Assembly: GCA_959347315.1 (NCBI GenBank) | Contig: OY365807.1 | Span: 17,861,066 to 17,925,065, forward strand | Direction of reading: 5' to 3' | DNA: 64,000 bases | Origin: Bimastos eiseni | Lineage: Eukaryota > Annelida > Clitellata > Crassiclitellata > Lumbricidae | In this document: positions 1-13,459 of the stretch, piece by piece | Layout of the letters: the number at the start of each line of letters is the position of its first letter | Position numbering within the stretch: position 1 is the stretch's first letter | The notes under the pieces: model-generated | Told to the model about the DNA's origin: nothing | The model's database searches: none | Seen by the model: the letters and a program-made list of their open reading frames with translations, nothing else | Position numbers and translations under genes: made by a program

Positions 1-306
1 GGAACCGTTCTAGTAAGTTAAATTCTAATGAGAACCGTTCTAGTAAGAACCATTCTAATAAGAAACCTTCTAGTAAGAACCATTTTGGTAAGAACCATTC
101 TAATAAGAACCATTTTATTAAGAACCATTCTAGTAAGAACCATTCCAGTAAGAACCGTTCTAGTAAGAACAGTTCCAGTAAGATCCCTTCTAGCAAGAAC
201 CGTTCTATGGCAAAAGCCGTTCTAGTAAGAACCGTTCCATAGTAGGAACCTTTCTAGTATGAACAGTTCTAGTAAGAACCGTTCTATAGTAAGAACCGTT
301 ACAGTA
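1..306. repeat. 15-bp minisatellite
   Basis: About 20 imperfect copies of a unit close to AGTAAGAACCRTTCT fill the left edge of the window and run off its start. The unit length is a multiple of three, so one frame stays open for 65 codons (28-225) as an LVRTI-like repeat. I regard that as repeat-derived and not a gene. Confidence 0.9.
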
Positions 307-384
307 ATGCCAACAGTTCGTCGATCTGAATGCAGCAAAAAGATTCTGATTAAATCCATGCACAGCGACGTCTCGCAAAATTGT

Positions 385-820
385 ATATGATGTGAGTATA
401 TATATACATTAAATATGTATATTTAGACATGTATATATTTGTATATATATATATGTACAATGTATATATTACGTATGTGCATTAAATATGCACAAATAGA
501 GGCATATATGTATATGCCAATGTTTGCATAGACAATTATACATGTAGATATGTGTGTGTGTATGAATGTATTTGGGCATATGTATGGATGGATCATCTAT
601 ATATGGTATGTATATGCCTGTGTATTTATGTGTATGAATGTTCATGCATGTACGTTTACATAAACACGTGCATACATTACCTTTGTATGTACCTGAGTGT
701 TTATTTGGATATGTGTAACTGTGTGTGTGGATGCATGTCTGTGTATGCATCTATTTGTTACATATGCAATGTATCTACATACATCGTATCCATTATGTGC
801 GTATGCGATACATGTTTTAA
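385..820. repeat. AT-rich TATATG/TATGTG low-complexity tract
   Basis: Long runs of TATA, TATGT and ATGTG dinucleotide and tetranucleotide mixtures. The short ORFs here on both strands are cysteine/tyrosine/histidine-rich artefacts of this composition. Confidence 0.7.
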
Positions 821-1155
821 TCGATTTCCATAATGTTTTAATCTGTGCTCTGTGTCTTTTATATAGCACTCCATTTGAAAAACTCTGCGAAAGACCTAAG
901 ATGGCGAGCGTTCTAACAAACACGCAATATGTCTGATGATTTAGGACATCTTCGATTCACGCTAGATTTATTGTGCGCTGCGAGATACTGCTGGAAGGTG
1001 TGAAGGTTGACCGTCTAAGTGCGGCTTTTTAGGCTCAGTAGAGACCACAGAGCATCCATCTCAATGTGCTTTCGACGCTGACTCATTATGTAGTTTAGCA
1101 GAGACAGACCTTTGTTTGTCCGACGGAACAGAGCAATTAAATGAGAGAAGACGGA

Positions 1156-1686
<531 letters not shown>

Positions 1687-1699
1687 TATGATTATAATA

Positions 1700-2880
1700 G
1701 ACACATAGGCCTAAGATGAAAAATAGTATGAGAGGCAAAGAATGATATAGACAGAGTGAGAGTTGACCGAAAGGAATTACAGACAGATATAGACAGAGAT
1801 ACAGATTATAAGTGGGAAAGAAATGTTGAGAGGAAAGACAGAGGGAGAGAGGAAGAAGCAGAGACTGCTTAGAGACAGTTAGCGTGAGATCATAAACACA
1901 GAAAGAGAGACAGGTAGACAAATAGAAAGATACAGACGGATGCAAGATGGAGCCCAGTAAGACTGAAAAGCACAGAACAATACAGACAGAGATACTTGAA
2001 AGGACTTAGATAAAGACAGAGGGGAACGAATGACCATTTGACACGCCCGGTTACAGAAAGAGAGAGGCACGGAGAAGAGGAAGCAGAGGGGAACAGGGAC
2101 GGTAAGGGCGACAAAGATAGAGGAACATTCTGAATCGACGATGAGCGTGCCAATGCCGTCATTGGCGGCGCTTTTGATGAAGCGAACTGTCTCTTAATGA
2201 GGACTCGTCTAATGAATTCTAAGCGCCAACGAGATTCGCTTGAAACGAAGCGAAACGATTAAGAACGGCACGCTGTCGCACTCTGTCTGTCTGTGTGTCT
2301 CTGTCTTTGTCTCTGTCTCTCTCTGGTCGTATGTCTGTCTGTCTGCCTATCTGTTTCATTTTAGTCTTTTTTTGTTTTCTATCCATCCGGGCTTTTGCTT
2401 GGTCGACTACGAATCAGCTCTTTTCTCATTAAATCACATTAGATCAGACTTTTGTCTTGTTCTGTAGCTTTACATTACATCATTGCGCCTTCGAGAGGTT
2501 CTTATAAGGCGCCATATAAATAGCCTAATACATACACACATTAGACATCATTTCACATCGAGTCACATTGTATTGCATTCTCGCTTCATGCCATCGATTC
2601 TGTAACGCTAATTACATTACAAAGCATCAACTTTCTACATCTGCACATTGCATTGACATATCTACCTTCAGATACATATGTATATGTACATAAGCCTATA
2701 TGCATTAATATTTAATAGCGCCTTTAATGAGCCATGCACGCAGGTCCTATGAGTACCTATACCTGCGCCAACAGACATGAAATCATCGCGAACTAAACCT
2801 AATCAAAAGGCGAACTGAAGTCATCACTGGCGAGCACCAACTGCTCTGACATAGAGCATTGTCCTGGATAACATCCTGAA
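1700..2880. other. No gene seen; purine-rich, then ordinary AT-rich DNA
   Basis: Sequence 1700-2110 is GA-rich and 2280-2345 is CTGT/CTCT-rich. A GGCGCCATATAAA motif at 2508-2520 matches the LINE/SINE 3'-end motif seen elsewhere in the window. No splice-compatible coding region was recognised. Confidence 0.5.
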
Positions 2881-2888
2881 CAGGAATA

Positions 2889-3285
2889 TCAGTACAGGAA
2901 GAGATGATTAATAACTTGAGATTTGCTGATGACATAGACTTAATAGAAGAGAACTGTGAAGTATTACAAAGAAGTGTTTGCTTGTTGGACAGAGCAGGAA
3001 GAGATGCCAGTCTCAATATAAAGGAAAGACAACAACACTGGCGTTTGGGAAGAATTACTCAGAAAAGGAAATAACAATTGGAAAAGAAGTAATTTAAAAT
3101 GTTAGATAGTTCATTTACCTGTGGAGTCTAATAACTTCGGACAACTGCACGATGGAAATAAAGAGAAGAATTAATAAAGTGAAGGGAGTGATGGCAGGCT
3201 TTAACACCATAATGAGAAGCCAGACAATAAGATACCATACCAACCGAGGATACTAAAAACATGCGTATTATGTATGTGTGCAAAA
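2889..3285 (+). pseudogene. Decayed reverse transcriptase fragment of a non-LTR retrotransposon
   Basis: In the frame starting at 2889 the translation contains NNLRFADDIDLIEE followed by LQRSV and LNIK. This is the catalytic FADD block (2922-2933, motif C) and the following motif D region of LINE-type reverse transcriptases. Further along, a reading frame starting near an ATG in 3150-3160 gives EIKRRINKVKGVMAGFNTI and later ILKTCVL. These correspond to the post-RT thumb segment usually seen as EIxRRIxxAKxAF...RLLKTCV in these elements. Stops and frame changes lie between the blocks and no upstream motifs A or B are readable, so this is a dead fragment. The clade (RTE, CR1 or Jockey-like) cannot be decided from what remains. 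Pattern match by eye only. Confidence 0.75.
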
Positions 3286-3289
3286 GTCT

Positions 3290-4675
3290 ACCTATATAGT
3301 ATTAAGTTGGGTTTAATTTGTATGTAAGGTCGCCGAACAAGACACTACGTAAAACAGCGATGACCCTGGGTGCTACATAACTATTATACTGAACAGCTTC
3401 AAATGATTTAATGGCTGATCAAATCTAATCTCGGACGCAATTTTTCGTGGTGAAAAATGCGGCGTTAATCATTGGGTCAGCGATTCTGAGGACTGAGGCG
3501 ATCTAAGTCCCCCTTCGGGGCAGGGTGTTTATGGTGTGCGTGGGGGGAATGCGCAACCAATTGCAATTGGCCAATGGATATGCGAACCTGGATGCGAGCT
3601 CAGATGCGATGCAAATTTCTCAGATGATTACCGACTTAGGAAATTGACGCCGACCAGATGCGAGCGACTCAGAAAGAGAGAGGCACAGAGACACAGGCAG
3701 ACTGACAGACGAACGGTTGCAGAGGAGGGCAAATAGACGAACGTACACGTAGACGGATGGACGATGATGGACAGAAAGACTCATCCAAGCCTGAAATTGC
3801 GAAGGGATCGAGCGAACGGACGGACACCCTTTGCATGTCAAATGCTGCCCCCTCCAACCTTTCCCACCCCCTCGTATGCCTATACGGCGATGTGTCCTAA
3901 TCATTTCTCCCCCACCTCGCCCCTCTACTTGGACATCAACCTCCTCATTCTCTTACTCCCATGTTCCTCCTCATGCAACTTCTCATCTATCTTTTCCCGC
4001 TCCTTCTGCTCTTTCCCCAGAAACAGTCTCTACTTGAATTCAATTAATGCCCCTTTGATCTTATTCTTCTAGCATTCTTCAGTATTAAGTGGCATGGCCT
4101 TATTAGACGATGCTAGAATAGACTAGACTAGATGACCTGATCTCTTATTAGCTTAGCTGACCAGAAATGGAAAATAATGGACAAGACTATATAGATTCGA
4201 TTGGAAAATGTATGTGCATGCATCTTAATGCATCTCCTCGCTATTCCGGAAATGACGTAGATTACCGTCATGCCTCAGGCTTACAAAAGGAAGACATGTT
4301 GGTCAATGTAAGCTCAGCGCTGCAGCATCGCGACGGTCGCTTAAGCCAAGTTTTAAGTTTTCCATTTGCTTTCAGCAAGCGTCGGTCACCGCTGACGTAC
4401 TAAATCAACAAATCTCGTGTTGACAGGCTTCCCGTCCACCGCCTTTTACAGGCAATCCACTTACCTACAAATGTAAGAATTCGTATGATAGAAATCTGAC
4501 CCTATAATGCATATGTAGTATATATATATATATATATATAATTATCAATACACAACATATATGTGTGGGATATATTGGGACCTCAACCTCTAATCGCACT
4601 AGACAAAAGACAAAACTATCGCTATAAATGTGGGCACAGAAACGGAAGAAGGGAAGGAATGTCACAGAATTGTAA
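3290..4675. other. No gene seen
   Basis: Mixed sequence. The plus strand is C/T-rich from about 3840 to 4075, which gives shadow ORFs. A short TA run lies at 4520-4545. No recognisable protein, RNA gene or mobile-element core. Confidence 0.5.
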
Positions 4676-4679
4676 TTGA

Positions 4680-4918
4680 TTTGTAATTGTAATTGAAAAC
4701 TTATAAAGCGTCACTCGTAATCAGAGGCGCTCACGACTCAACACAAAGCTAGGCGGAGAACAGGAAAGTCTTAAGGCACTGGCGGCAGGCGGCAGAGGTA
4801 AGAGAGGCCAGCTCCTCTCTAAGAGAAAGGGGAGGCTGTTCCAGCTGGTAGGACCCACATATAGGCGAGGCTCCTGGATTGCGCTGTGTCGAAATGATGG
4901 CAGAAATAACGAGTACAC
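4680..4918 (-). pseudogene. 3' end of a LINE ORF2 (CR1/L2-like C-terminal tail), frameshifted
   Basis: On the minus strand the frame reads VGPTSWNSLPF and then, after a one-base shift, continues as EELASLTSAACRQCLKTFLF. A WNSLP...R...S...FK..LKTFLF signature is the usual C-terminus of ORF2 in CR1/L2/RTE-type LINEs. It is followed by GCGCCTCTGATTACGAGTG, then GCTTTATAAG, and a tail of ATTACAATT-like units (to about 4672), a typical short-repeat LINE 3' end. The frameshift and missing upstream domains mark a dead, 5'-truncated copy. A sister copy lies at 53815-53990. Confidence 0.75.
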
Positions 4919-5401
4919 ATAACTACATCCGATTATGTATTGAACTGAAGTACTTAACTATTTGGATTGCAACATGTCCCGATCATCTCAAAAATGAGGG
5001 TATTTTGAACATGATTTCATTTAATACCTGCCCTATTCACATCACCCCTCTCTGATTTATCCTAAATCATGATAAATTATTATGTGTACAACTAATGATG
5101 CGTTTATTGAATAAAATACGTGAAAGCTAGCTGGATATAGTTTCAATATCTTGAATAGTGATATAACGGTATCACTGACACCGTGTCCCAATACGCTTTT
5201 TTTAATCGTAATAACATAATTATCTCTAATAGCTTATAATTATGTGACCATAAGATGACGCAATATCTAGCGGACTATGTATGATTCTAATGACCAATCG
5301 AATGACTTGCAAATTAGAAACTAACATTAAAAAATCGGCAAATGTTTTTCCTACGCAATTGTTCACTTGAGTCTGTCTTGGTGTCTGTGTTTGTATGACT
5401 C

Positions 5402-5480
5402 TGTCTCCGTCGTTGTATGTCTCCGTCGTTGTATGTCTCCGTCGTTGTATGTCTCCGTCGTTGTATGTCTCCGTCGTTGT
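5402..5480. repeat. 16-bp minisatellite, five near-perfect copies
   Basis: Five copies of TGTCTCCGTCGTTGTA in tandem, the last missing its final base. The copies are nearly identical, so the expansion is recent. Confidence 0.97.
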
Positions 5481-5489
5481 CCGGTATGC

Positions 5490-6235
5490 GACTCCAATAG
5501 TCACCTAATTGCAGTTGTTGTTGGATTGTCTTAGTCAGTTGGCTGTTATTAGCTATGGAGATTGGAAACGCTCCAACTGGGAATGACTCCATCCTAACGG
5601 AATGACCAAGAGACCCAGAAGGAGCAGAAGATCACCGCTACATCGGTTCCATGTACCAATGATCCGGATTTAAACTATAACCAAAAAATTCCGACTGAGC
5701 AGCTTTCTTGTTCGCGGTGTCGTTGCAAATAATCTATATAGGCTACATAACCACACATGCATAAGATGCACAATTGCTCGTATACATTGACGCATGTGGT
5801 GTGTACACACATGGTTGTACCGTATGCGATGGTTGAAGATAAGTTGCACACCCTATTGTAGGCCATAATTGCGAGAAATCCTCACGTTATTCATTATGTC
5901 ATGCAATTAGTTTCACCGTTTACTCTTTGCTGTAGAACATATATCTAGGTATTACAGGTCTGTTGAGACCGTCTTTCCTTAGCCTATTAGTTCTATTCTG
6001 ACGACATCTCGTGAAATTGTCTCCGTTTGTGAGTGACAGTTGATAACTTTCCTAATCCGATGCGACTGGTCTCTTCGTGGCTTTGTCGCCATGTTGGCTG
6101 ACAGCTACGCATCCATCCTTCGTCTCCTTATTGAAGGCTTGTTTCTCCCTGCTTATTATATCATGCTACAAGAGGCCATCTATCTTGAAACCGTTTATCT
6201 TTTCTTCATTTCGTTTACCAACATCCGTGCACCAA
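5490..6235. other. No gene seen
   Basis: Ordinary mixed sequence without a recognisable protein, RNA or repeat signature. Confidence 0.45.
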
Positions 6236-6239
6236 AATG

Positions 6240-6960
6240 CATTTGTTTATACATCCATGCACAAACATACACATGCAATGTTACACACATGCTGCATACA
6301 TAAATACATACTTACATACATACATTGTACATGCATACATACATACGTACGTACGTACTTACGTAAGTACATACATACATGCATGCATGAATGCACACAT
6401 ACATACATGCATGGATGCATACATACTTGCATACATACATACATACAACATGCACACATACATACATGCATGGATGCATACACACTTGCATACATACATA
6501 CATACAAACATGCACACACACATACAATATACATAGGTACGTGCGTATGTATGTATGCGATACATACGTACGTGCGTACGTGCATACATATATGCATGCG
6601 TGCGTGCATGCATGCATGAATGCATACATACATACATGCATTCATGTATGTATGTACAAACATACACAGATACATACAAACATACATACATACGTTCGTA
6701 TGTATGTTCGTACGTATGTACGTATGCGGTAAATACGTACGTAAGTACAAGCATATATACATACATTCATACATACATAGACACATGCGTATACATACGT
6801 ATATGTACATGTGCCTACATAATATATATACGCGTGCATAACTACATGCATAGATACATATATAGATGCAAATAGTTATTTAGAAACATATATCCATGAA
6901 TGCATACACGCATTCATACAAATATAAACGTATATTACATACGCGGGTACATAAGGACGG
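6240..6960. repeat. CATA/CATG/TACG tetranucleotide array
   Basis: About 700 bp of CATACATA interspersed with ATGCATGC and ACGTACGTAC blocks. Much of it is self-complementary, so both strands show long Tyr/His/Cys-rich false ORFs. Confidence 0.95.
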
Positions 6961-7039
6961 ATTCCATGTGTACGTGGCTGAGACGCTTCGCCGCTGGTTT
7001 TCTTCTCCATTTCGAGAATATATAACATCGAATGTGTCA

Positions 7040-7560
7040 GAATTCTGATGAATCGCTGTCTTAGACAGTTTTCTCTTCGAATTGTTTCATCGGCTGCCAT
7101 GGCAACCGGGCTGCTGCTACTGCTGCTGCTGGGAGCTGACATCGTTTGGCGCCACCGCCAGAGACAGTTCGGATTTAAAAGCACTGATGTATTACAATGT
7201 CTGCGATTGCCAAGTCCTTTGCATGTCCACTCTGTCTATGCAGCATCAGTCACTGCCCTCGTATTACCCTATTTCACCTCTCTACTTTATTCATTTCCAA
7301 TGCCATTGCCTCCTTCCTACCATCGTCGTCTGCTGCAATTTTCACTTCCCTCTTTCCTCTTCCCTGTCTTTCTTGTTTTTCTTCTTTCCTCTTTCCATCG
7401 TCTTTCTTTGCCTCTTTCTTATCTTGCTTTCTTCCATCGTTTCCTCCATGTAGCAGTGCCCTTGTGTGCCCTGTTACCTTAAACTGCGCACGTACCTTCT
7501 GCTCTTTCGTTCGATTGTCGTCATCTGGACGAAGCCCTTCGTCTGGCTAAGCACACAAGA
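7040..7560. other. Uncertain: short ORF with leader-like start, then T/C-rich DNA
   Basis: At 7099 an ATG in good context (GCCATGG) opens MATGLLLLLLLGADIVWRHR, which looks like a signal or anchor peptide but is built on a CTG repeat. The plus-strand frame stays open from 7048 to 7482, but only because 7260-7450 is T/C-rich. No donor site or homologous domain was recognised. Probably chance; a first exon cannot be excluded. Confidence 0.2.
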
Positions 7561-7681
7561 AGCGTTTTCAGATAGATGAAGAATTAATAAAGTCGCCACT
7601 GCATGACTCGAATGAACCACTAACCGTCCGCAGCCTGGGTCCACAGGACGGAGAACAATCCAATGGGACTGATCACGTGAA

Positions 7682-7749
7682 CTCCCTCACTCACTCACTC
7701 CCTCACTCACTCCCTCACTCACTCCCTCACTCACTCCCTCACTCACTCC
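7682..7749. repeat. 12-bp minisatellite (CTCACTCACTCC)n
   Basis: Five to six tandem copies of CTCACTCACTCC, flanked by unique sequence. Confidence 0.95.
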
Positions 7750-7904
7750 TATGAATTGCCTGCTATCAGCAGCAGCTGCGTCAAATACGAATCGTTCGGA
7801 GCATTTGACCTTTAGTGCCGCGCTGACCTTCGTCCAATCGGTCATCTTGACGGGTCTCGATTGCTGCAATTCCATACGACACACATACGCAAGCGTGCAT
7901 AGAT

Positions 7905-8335
7905 ATGTAACATCATCATCGTCATCATCATCATCATCATCATCATCATCGTCATCATCATCATCATCATCATCGTCATCGTCGTCGTCGCCGCCGCCGT
8001 CGCTGTCGTCGCCGTCGTCGTCGTCATTGTCATCGTCGTCAATGTCATCGTCATCATCCTTCATCATCAACGTTTTCATCATCATCGTCATCGTCGTCGT
8101 CATCATCATCATGACCATCATGATCATGATCATCCTTCATCATCATCTTCACTACCACATCATCATCATCAGCATCGTCATGATAATATCATGGAGGCGT
8201 CATGAAGATAGAAGCAAGGTTAAGGAACAGATATTATCTGTTACACAGCCTTGCGTCTATCTTTATCGTCGGCCGCGAATATTATCATCATCCATCGTTA
8301 TCATCGTCGTCGCCGTCGTCATCGTCGTGACATGA
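7905..8335. repeat. CAT/CGT trinucleotide arrays
   Basis: CATCATCGTCGTC runs occupy 7909-8170 and a second block lies at 8281-8330. They translate as poly-Ser on the plus strand and poly-Asp on the minus strand; these are not genes. Confidence 0.95.
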
Positions 8336-8339
8336 TCTT

Positions 8340-9355
8340 GATGATCACGCATGATTAACATCATCAGCAGGAGAAGCGGAAAGTAGCAGTTGCCTCATCG
8401 ATCATATCCTCCTTCGAACGAATGCGTTTCTTATCACATGTATTATGTAGCAATTCGAATAGTTTTCTCGCAGTTCTTCCCCGCATACGTACTCGATCGC
8501 TCAGTTATTCGATCGGACCAATGAGCAGGCGGGCCTTGACACGGGGTCAACGAGTGCATTGCAATTGCATGACTAATAATTCGTATGGTCGCTGACGATT
8601 CCTTGCTTCCAGAGTCTCTTATTCAGTGTCTCTCTATTTTCCAGGAATCGTTTTCATTTAATGGAATTAATCGACTACCATCTTCGTACGGGTCAGAACG
8701 ATGGCAGACTGATTGTCATAGTGCGAGTTGAGATAATGCATTAAGTAAAGGTAAGTTGATGGAATGCAGTGGTGTTGGTATGGGGAGGAAAAGTAGTGTA
8801 AGGTAAGTTTAAATTATGAAAGATAAAGTATGGTACATGTAAAACAACGTTAGTTAGGAGGAGGTGATGGAACGTTGGATTAGGCAGAGCAAGAGAAGAA
8901 GTCAGACAAGGTGTGATTGATATAAAAAAAATAACGACAAGGTAATGAAAGTTTATGTCAGCTGAAGAAGTAACGCTACATTATGCCTCGACAGCACATG
9001 TTATAAGTTATGTTTTTGCCGTGATCTTATGCCACCAAGGAGCAGGCCCACCCTATAAGATTTTCTTCTCCCATACCCACGCGTAACCATTCTTTCTGGG
9101 TCTCTCCCTACAGCATTTTCCCTCTCTAGACCTTTTTCAATTCTCGGGGTTTACGCATTGAGTGCGTGACTGCTGTCAGCGTCAACATATAAAATATTAC
9201 TAAATGTAATGTAATACATATTCATAAGGTAGTTTGCGGTAGGGTAAAATGTTGTGTCTCTTTATTCACGCGTTTCCTAGTCTGCCGTCGAAACAAACAG
9301 ACCGACCATCTATTGGAGAAGCCATAGACCACTGACCATTGAACGGATGTCACCG
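8340..9355. other. No gene seen
   Basis: Anonymous sequence. 8750-8900 is enriched in GTAAG/GTAAAG-like words but carries no coding frame. Confidence 0.45.
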
Positions 9356-9359
9356 GGAG

Positions 9360-9515
9360 GACTTCACAAGACACACACGCCACACACACCGCATACACAC
9401 GCCCACACCCACACCCTCCCACAAACACACACAAACACTCACACCTACATACACATACACACACCTACGTACACCCGCGAGCGCGCGCACACACACACAT
9501 ACACACACTCGCATT
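9360..9515. repeat. (CA)n-rich microsatellite
   Basis: Interrupted CA dinucleotides (ACACACAC with CC, TA and GCGC interruptions). TA-rich sequence follows at 9625-9870. Confidence 0.93.
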
Positions 9516-9869
9516 TGCACGATACGATGGTCAACGTCGATTTTATAGAACGACTTCAATATGACAGACCCTTAAGCTATATAACACGCGACACTGTTGT
9601 CTTTATGTGTACTCTCTTCATTATATCATATATATATATATATAATATAGAAATACTGGAAATTGCCTGTATATAAATCCAGATATGTGGCAATATTAGA
9701 TCTATAAATATGATATGTGAGTTAATATTGATACATCAGTTCTATGAGAACGCGTGAATAACAGTATATATAATACCTATATATATATATCATTCTGATG
9801 TTACAATACGTACACGTATATATATATGTTATAAGTAGATAATAAGTATACAAGAATATATAATATGCT

Positions 9870-12085
9870 ATTCAGTGCCCGGAGATATCTTTTTGACTAT
9901 TTGCGAAAGCCGTCATCTGCAGCTTCATCCCGTTTCTTGTGCTCTGTTAATCGTCTTGGTCTTTTTTCATATGGCTAAGACTGCCTTGGTCTAACACCGG
10001 GCGTTGCTGTTGAGCTTCAATCTAGCTGGATTGACCTTCCTCTCCCATCACTAAGAGCTAAATTAATGACTGGCTTCTCCTACTCGGCTTCTTCTATTTA
10101 AAGACGCTTCATTTTCTTCGGGGTTTCCGGGCTAAGAGTGCACCTGAATAGTCATTCTCGCTCAGGCGCTATACAAATCTAAGATATGATACGATATAAT
10201 ATTATGCATCCACTCCAAGTGACCGGAAGGAAAAATTGAGAAAGGTGCGTTGTGCCGATATCTAAAACGTCGACCATCATTAACAATGGCGATATTGTTA
10301 TACAAGATATGAGAGAAAAATCTCATGATGTTGATGAAGACGATGGGAGATGAAGAAGAACAGAATGAGACTGAAGTTAGGAAGCCAGGCATGGATGAAG
10401 GGCGAGGAACCCAGGGGCAGTTTGGCGAAGAAGTAATGCCTTTTATTCGAGCTTGAAATTGACGGGTCCAAAGCAAATGTCAGAATGCTTTATATAGCTT
10501 CTAAGTGCGCTGTATATAAATATCCAGTTGCATTTCGTCAGAATACAATTTTGCTGTTTCTATGGTGTGCTCATTTCTCTGCTGCTCAGCTCATCCTTTA
10601 AGCAGACAGTTATGGAGACAGTCAACGCAGGCAAAGACAGACTGACATCGTCATCGATACAGACAAAACGCTAAAGACAAACATGCAAGCATACTTTTGG
10701 ATGCATAACCAGTAGCATAAAAGAACAGCGAAAAAATGGAAAGAAAGATCCGTTTGAAGGGATGTGTTTCAAAGAAACAGGTAGACATCCATGCAGCCAA
10801 ACAGACGGATGTAGGTGATCAATCGATGAGATTATTTATCGAACTAAATCTTTTGTCCTAACTTAAAGAGTTAATCGAAGGCAGCATTAGTGCTTGAGCG
10901 GGAGCGAATTGTCTTGGGATGATAAGAGATGTTAGAGGGTAAGAATCAGAAATTCTCCTGATACCATCGTGATATTATTGGAGTGGAGCATTGTATCGAA
11001 GTCGATCTGTAGAACGTCAACCAATGTTCAAGACAATATCCAGTGCTCCTAGACTCCGAAACACACCTAGTAACAGTGGATGTCACATCGTAAAGCTATC
11101 CTCTATGAACAGGATCGATAATTCCGTACAATATCACGCATAAACTAACTATGGGGTATTGCAGGAAAGGACTTAGAAAATAGTAAATATTGCGGCAAAT
11201 TTGTATGAAACTGCTTAAGAAACTGTTATTCAATGCATTCTTGAAACTGACGTCAATGCATTGTTTGCCATGAGAACACTCCATGGCAACGCTACATGGC
11301 AACGCTCCTTGGTAACGCTACTTGACAACGCTGAGAGAGGTTCTTTGCTTAGGGCAAAGGACCTCATAGCTGCACGATTGTAACGTGGACACAGTTACGT
11401 GCCAAAGGTGGCCTGACCAGAATGTCTAGTTGCAAGTCACACTGGAAGTGTTCTGATATATCAGTCATATATAATTTTGGAGTATTTTTATTATGCCAAT
11501 TCTTTAAAAATGACGACACAGGAAATGATTATATTTTACGATGATGCTTTGTTCGAATATCATCGCAAATTATTCTGCCTGCGATTCCGAGCTGGCGTTA
11601 ACTGCAACTATAATTCAAATTTCATTGACATCTCTTACGAACATTTGCCCGTTCCAGCATTTGAGACTTTGCAGGAAGCAATTTTGTGGCCCTTCCTGAG
11701 CGTTGTTTGCTTCTGGGTGTCATAAACTGTCCTTACTATCCAGCATATTAAATATGTTGGCTATATCTGTCCACACTATTGTCTAGTGTTAAGAGACATT
11801 GCTCGGTGGGCTGCACATTTTCTAGAGGGCAATTAATTGTGCAGTCGTTCAGAGTAGTCTACCTGGGGCAATATATCCGAGCGATATTATCAGGGCAGTT
11901 TTTACAATCAGTCCCTTTAGAATACACAGCCGGCTGTTTCGGGCTAGCAACTTCCCCGTTACTGATTACATTTTCACCAAATGTCCCGGGCATTTTAGCC
12001 TCGAGTGATTAAGCCATTCATTCTGTATAATTGGCGACGATATTTCTTTGCACATTTACGCAATTTGCCTTAGGATTGACTACAT
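9870..12085. other. No gene seen; one LINE/SINE 3'-end motif
   Basis: A plus-oriented AGGCGCTATACAAAT at 10164-10178, followed by a short AT-rich tail, matches the 3'-end motif seen elsewhere in the window. At 11283-11335 GGCAACGCTA-like units repeat about five times. No protein or RNA gene recognised; ORFs up to 104 codons here have no recognisable motif. Confidence 0.45.
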
Positions 12086-12089
12086 TCTG

Positions 12090-12170
12090 AATTTGCGGCA
12101 ATATATAATTCAAATTAACTCTCATAAATTGCGTCTATCGGCCCTATTCTTTCGAGACTAGGCAACATGC
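12090..12170 (+). repeat. Dispersed repeat X, copy A
   Basis: It shares TTTGCGGCAATATATAATTC, an AACTCT-like segment, TTGCGTCTAT, and TATTCTTTCGAGACTA followed by CAACAT with 13372-13452 (same strand) and 20893-20970 (opposite strand). The three copies are scattered and diverged. Family unknown. Confidence 0.85.
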
Positions 12171-12598
12171 ATGTAATATACTAACCTTACAGTTCAATTT
12201 CGCCAGGGATTGAATTTTGAACAAAGCGGTTGGCCGTAAAATTCGCCCCGATCGATAGTGACAATCATGGCGTTCGCTCAGAGTGACACCGTGATTATGT
12301 AATTATGTGATTATGTAACTGATTTGCATATTATTAAAATTGGCACGACCTTCCTATGATGCAAATATAAATGGCAGTTGTCATTGTATCGAATGTCGGT
12401 GAATTGTGCAATTCGTGACTAGGAATGATCAAAATATCGGAGTTTGAAGTACCAGTAACTTGTGAGCTGAAAATTGTCACGTCTTTCTAGAAATTGGCAT
12501 AAATTAAGAACGCTTCATAAAAATTCTCATGTCAACAGAGCTCTCCGTTATTGAGCGATAATATCTGGGTTAGAAGGAAAATGTTTCGATTTTTAGTC

Positions 12599-13078
12599 TA
12601 TATATTTATTTATTCATTTATTTATTTATTTATTTATTTATTTATATATTTATTTATTCATTTATTTATTTATTTATTTATATACTTATTTATTTATTTA
12701 TTTATATATTTATATATTTATTTATTTATATATTTATTTATTTATTTATTTATTCATTTATTTATTTATTTATTTATTTATTCAGTTATTTATTTATTTA
12801 TTTATTTATATATTTATTTATTCAGTTATTTATTTATTTATTTATATATTTATTTATTCATTTATTTATTTATTTATTTATATATTCATTTATTCATTTA
12901 TTTATTTATTTATTTATATATTTATTTATTCATTTATTTATTTATTCAATTATTTATATGTTTATTTAATCATTTATTTATTTATTCATTTATTTATATA
13001 TTTATTTATTTATTTATTTATTTATATATTTATTTATTTATATATTTATTTATTCATTTATTTATATATTTATTTATA
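12599..13078. repeat. (TTTA)n array, about 480 bp
   Basis: TTTA tetranucleotides with regular TATA, TTCA and TCAG interruptions. It gives a false 183-codon YLFI-repeat frame on the plus strand. Confidence 0.98.
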
Positions 13079-13259
13079 CTGCAACGCTATATTGAATGCT
13101 GAATTTTCGTACACTGCATCTTCTAGATGAATTTGCAAATTGAATTCTTAGACCCTCGTATCGAGATCATTATAACACCATCTCTATATCCTTTAGACTG
13201 ACTTACTATATCTGAGCGTATCCTCCTTAGCCGATGAATAGGATACTATCTTATTCAGC

Positions 13260-13452
13260 TGACCCTTGCCATATACCAAGTACATGCACCCTGTTTGCCA
13301 TCTTGTTGAAGGCCGAATCTCTTTGCTGGACAATAAACCGTTGTGGTAGACGTCTTGTCTTTGGCTGGGGTTCATTTGCGGCAATATATAATTCTGATTG
13401 ACTCTGATAGGTTGCGTCTATATCAGCCGTATTCTTTCGAGACTACACAACA
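13260..13452 (+). repeat. Dispersed repeat X, copy B
   Basis: The longest copy. Its minus strand matches the plus strand of 20893-21050 over about 150 bp, including the AAGACAAGACGTCTACCACA and TTTATTGTCCAGCAAAGAG region. Its left part contains about 28 bp (between GGCCT and GTACTTGG in minus-strand sense) that is absent from copy C. Family unknown. Confidence 0.85.
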
Positions 13453-13459
13453 TAAAGGT

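Noticed and set aside
6247..6810. Overlapping Cys/Tyr/His-rich ORFs on both strands
   Set aside because: Low-complexity CATA/ATGC array read in several frames.
7687..8335. Poly-Asp and poly-Ser ORFs
   Set aside because: Both come from the CAT/CGT trinucleotide array.
12551..13102. 183-codon plus-strand ORF (YLFI repeats) resembling a membrane protein
   Set aside because: Encoded entirely by (TTTA)n.
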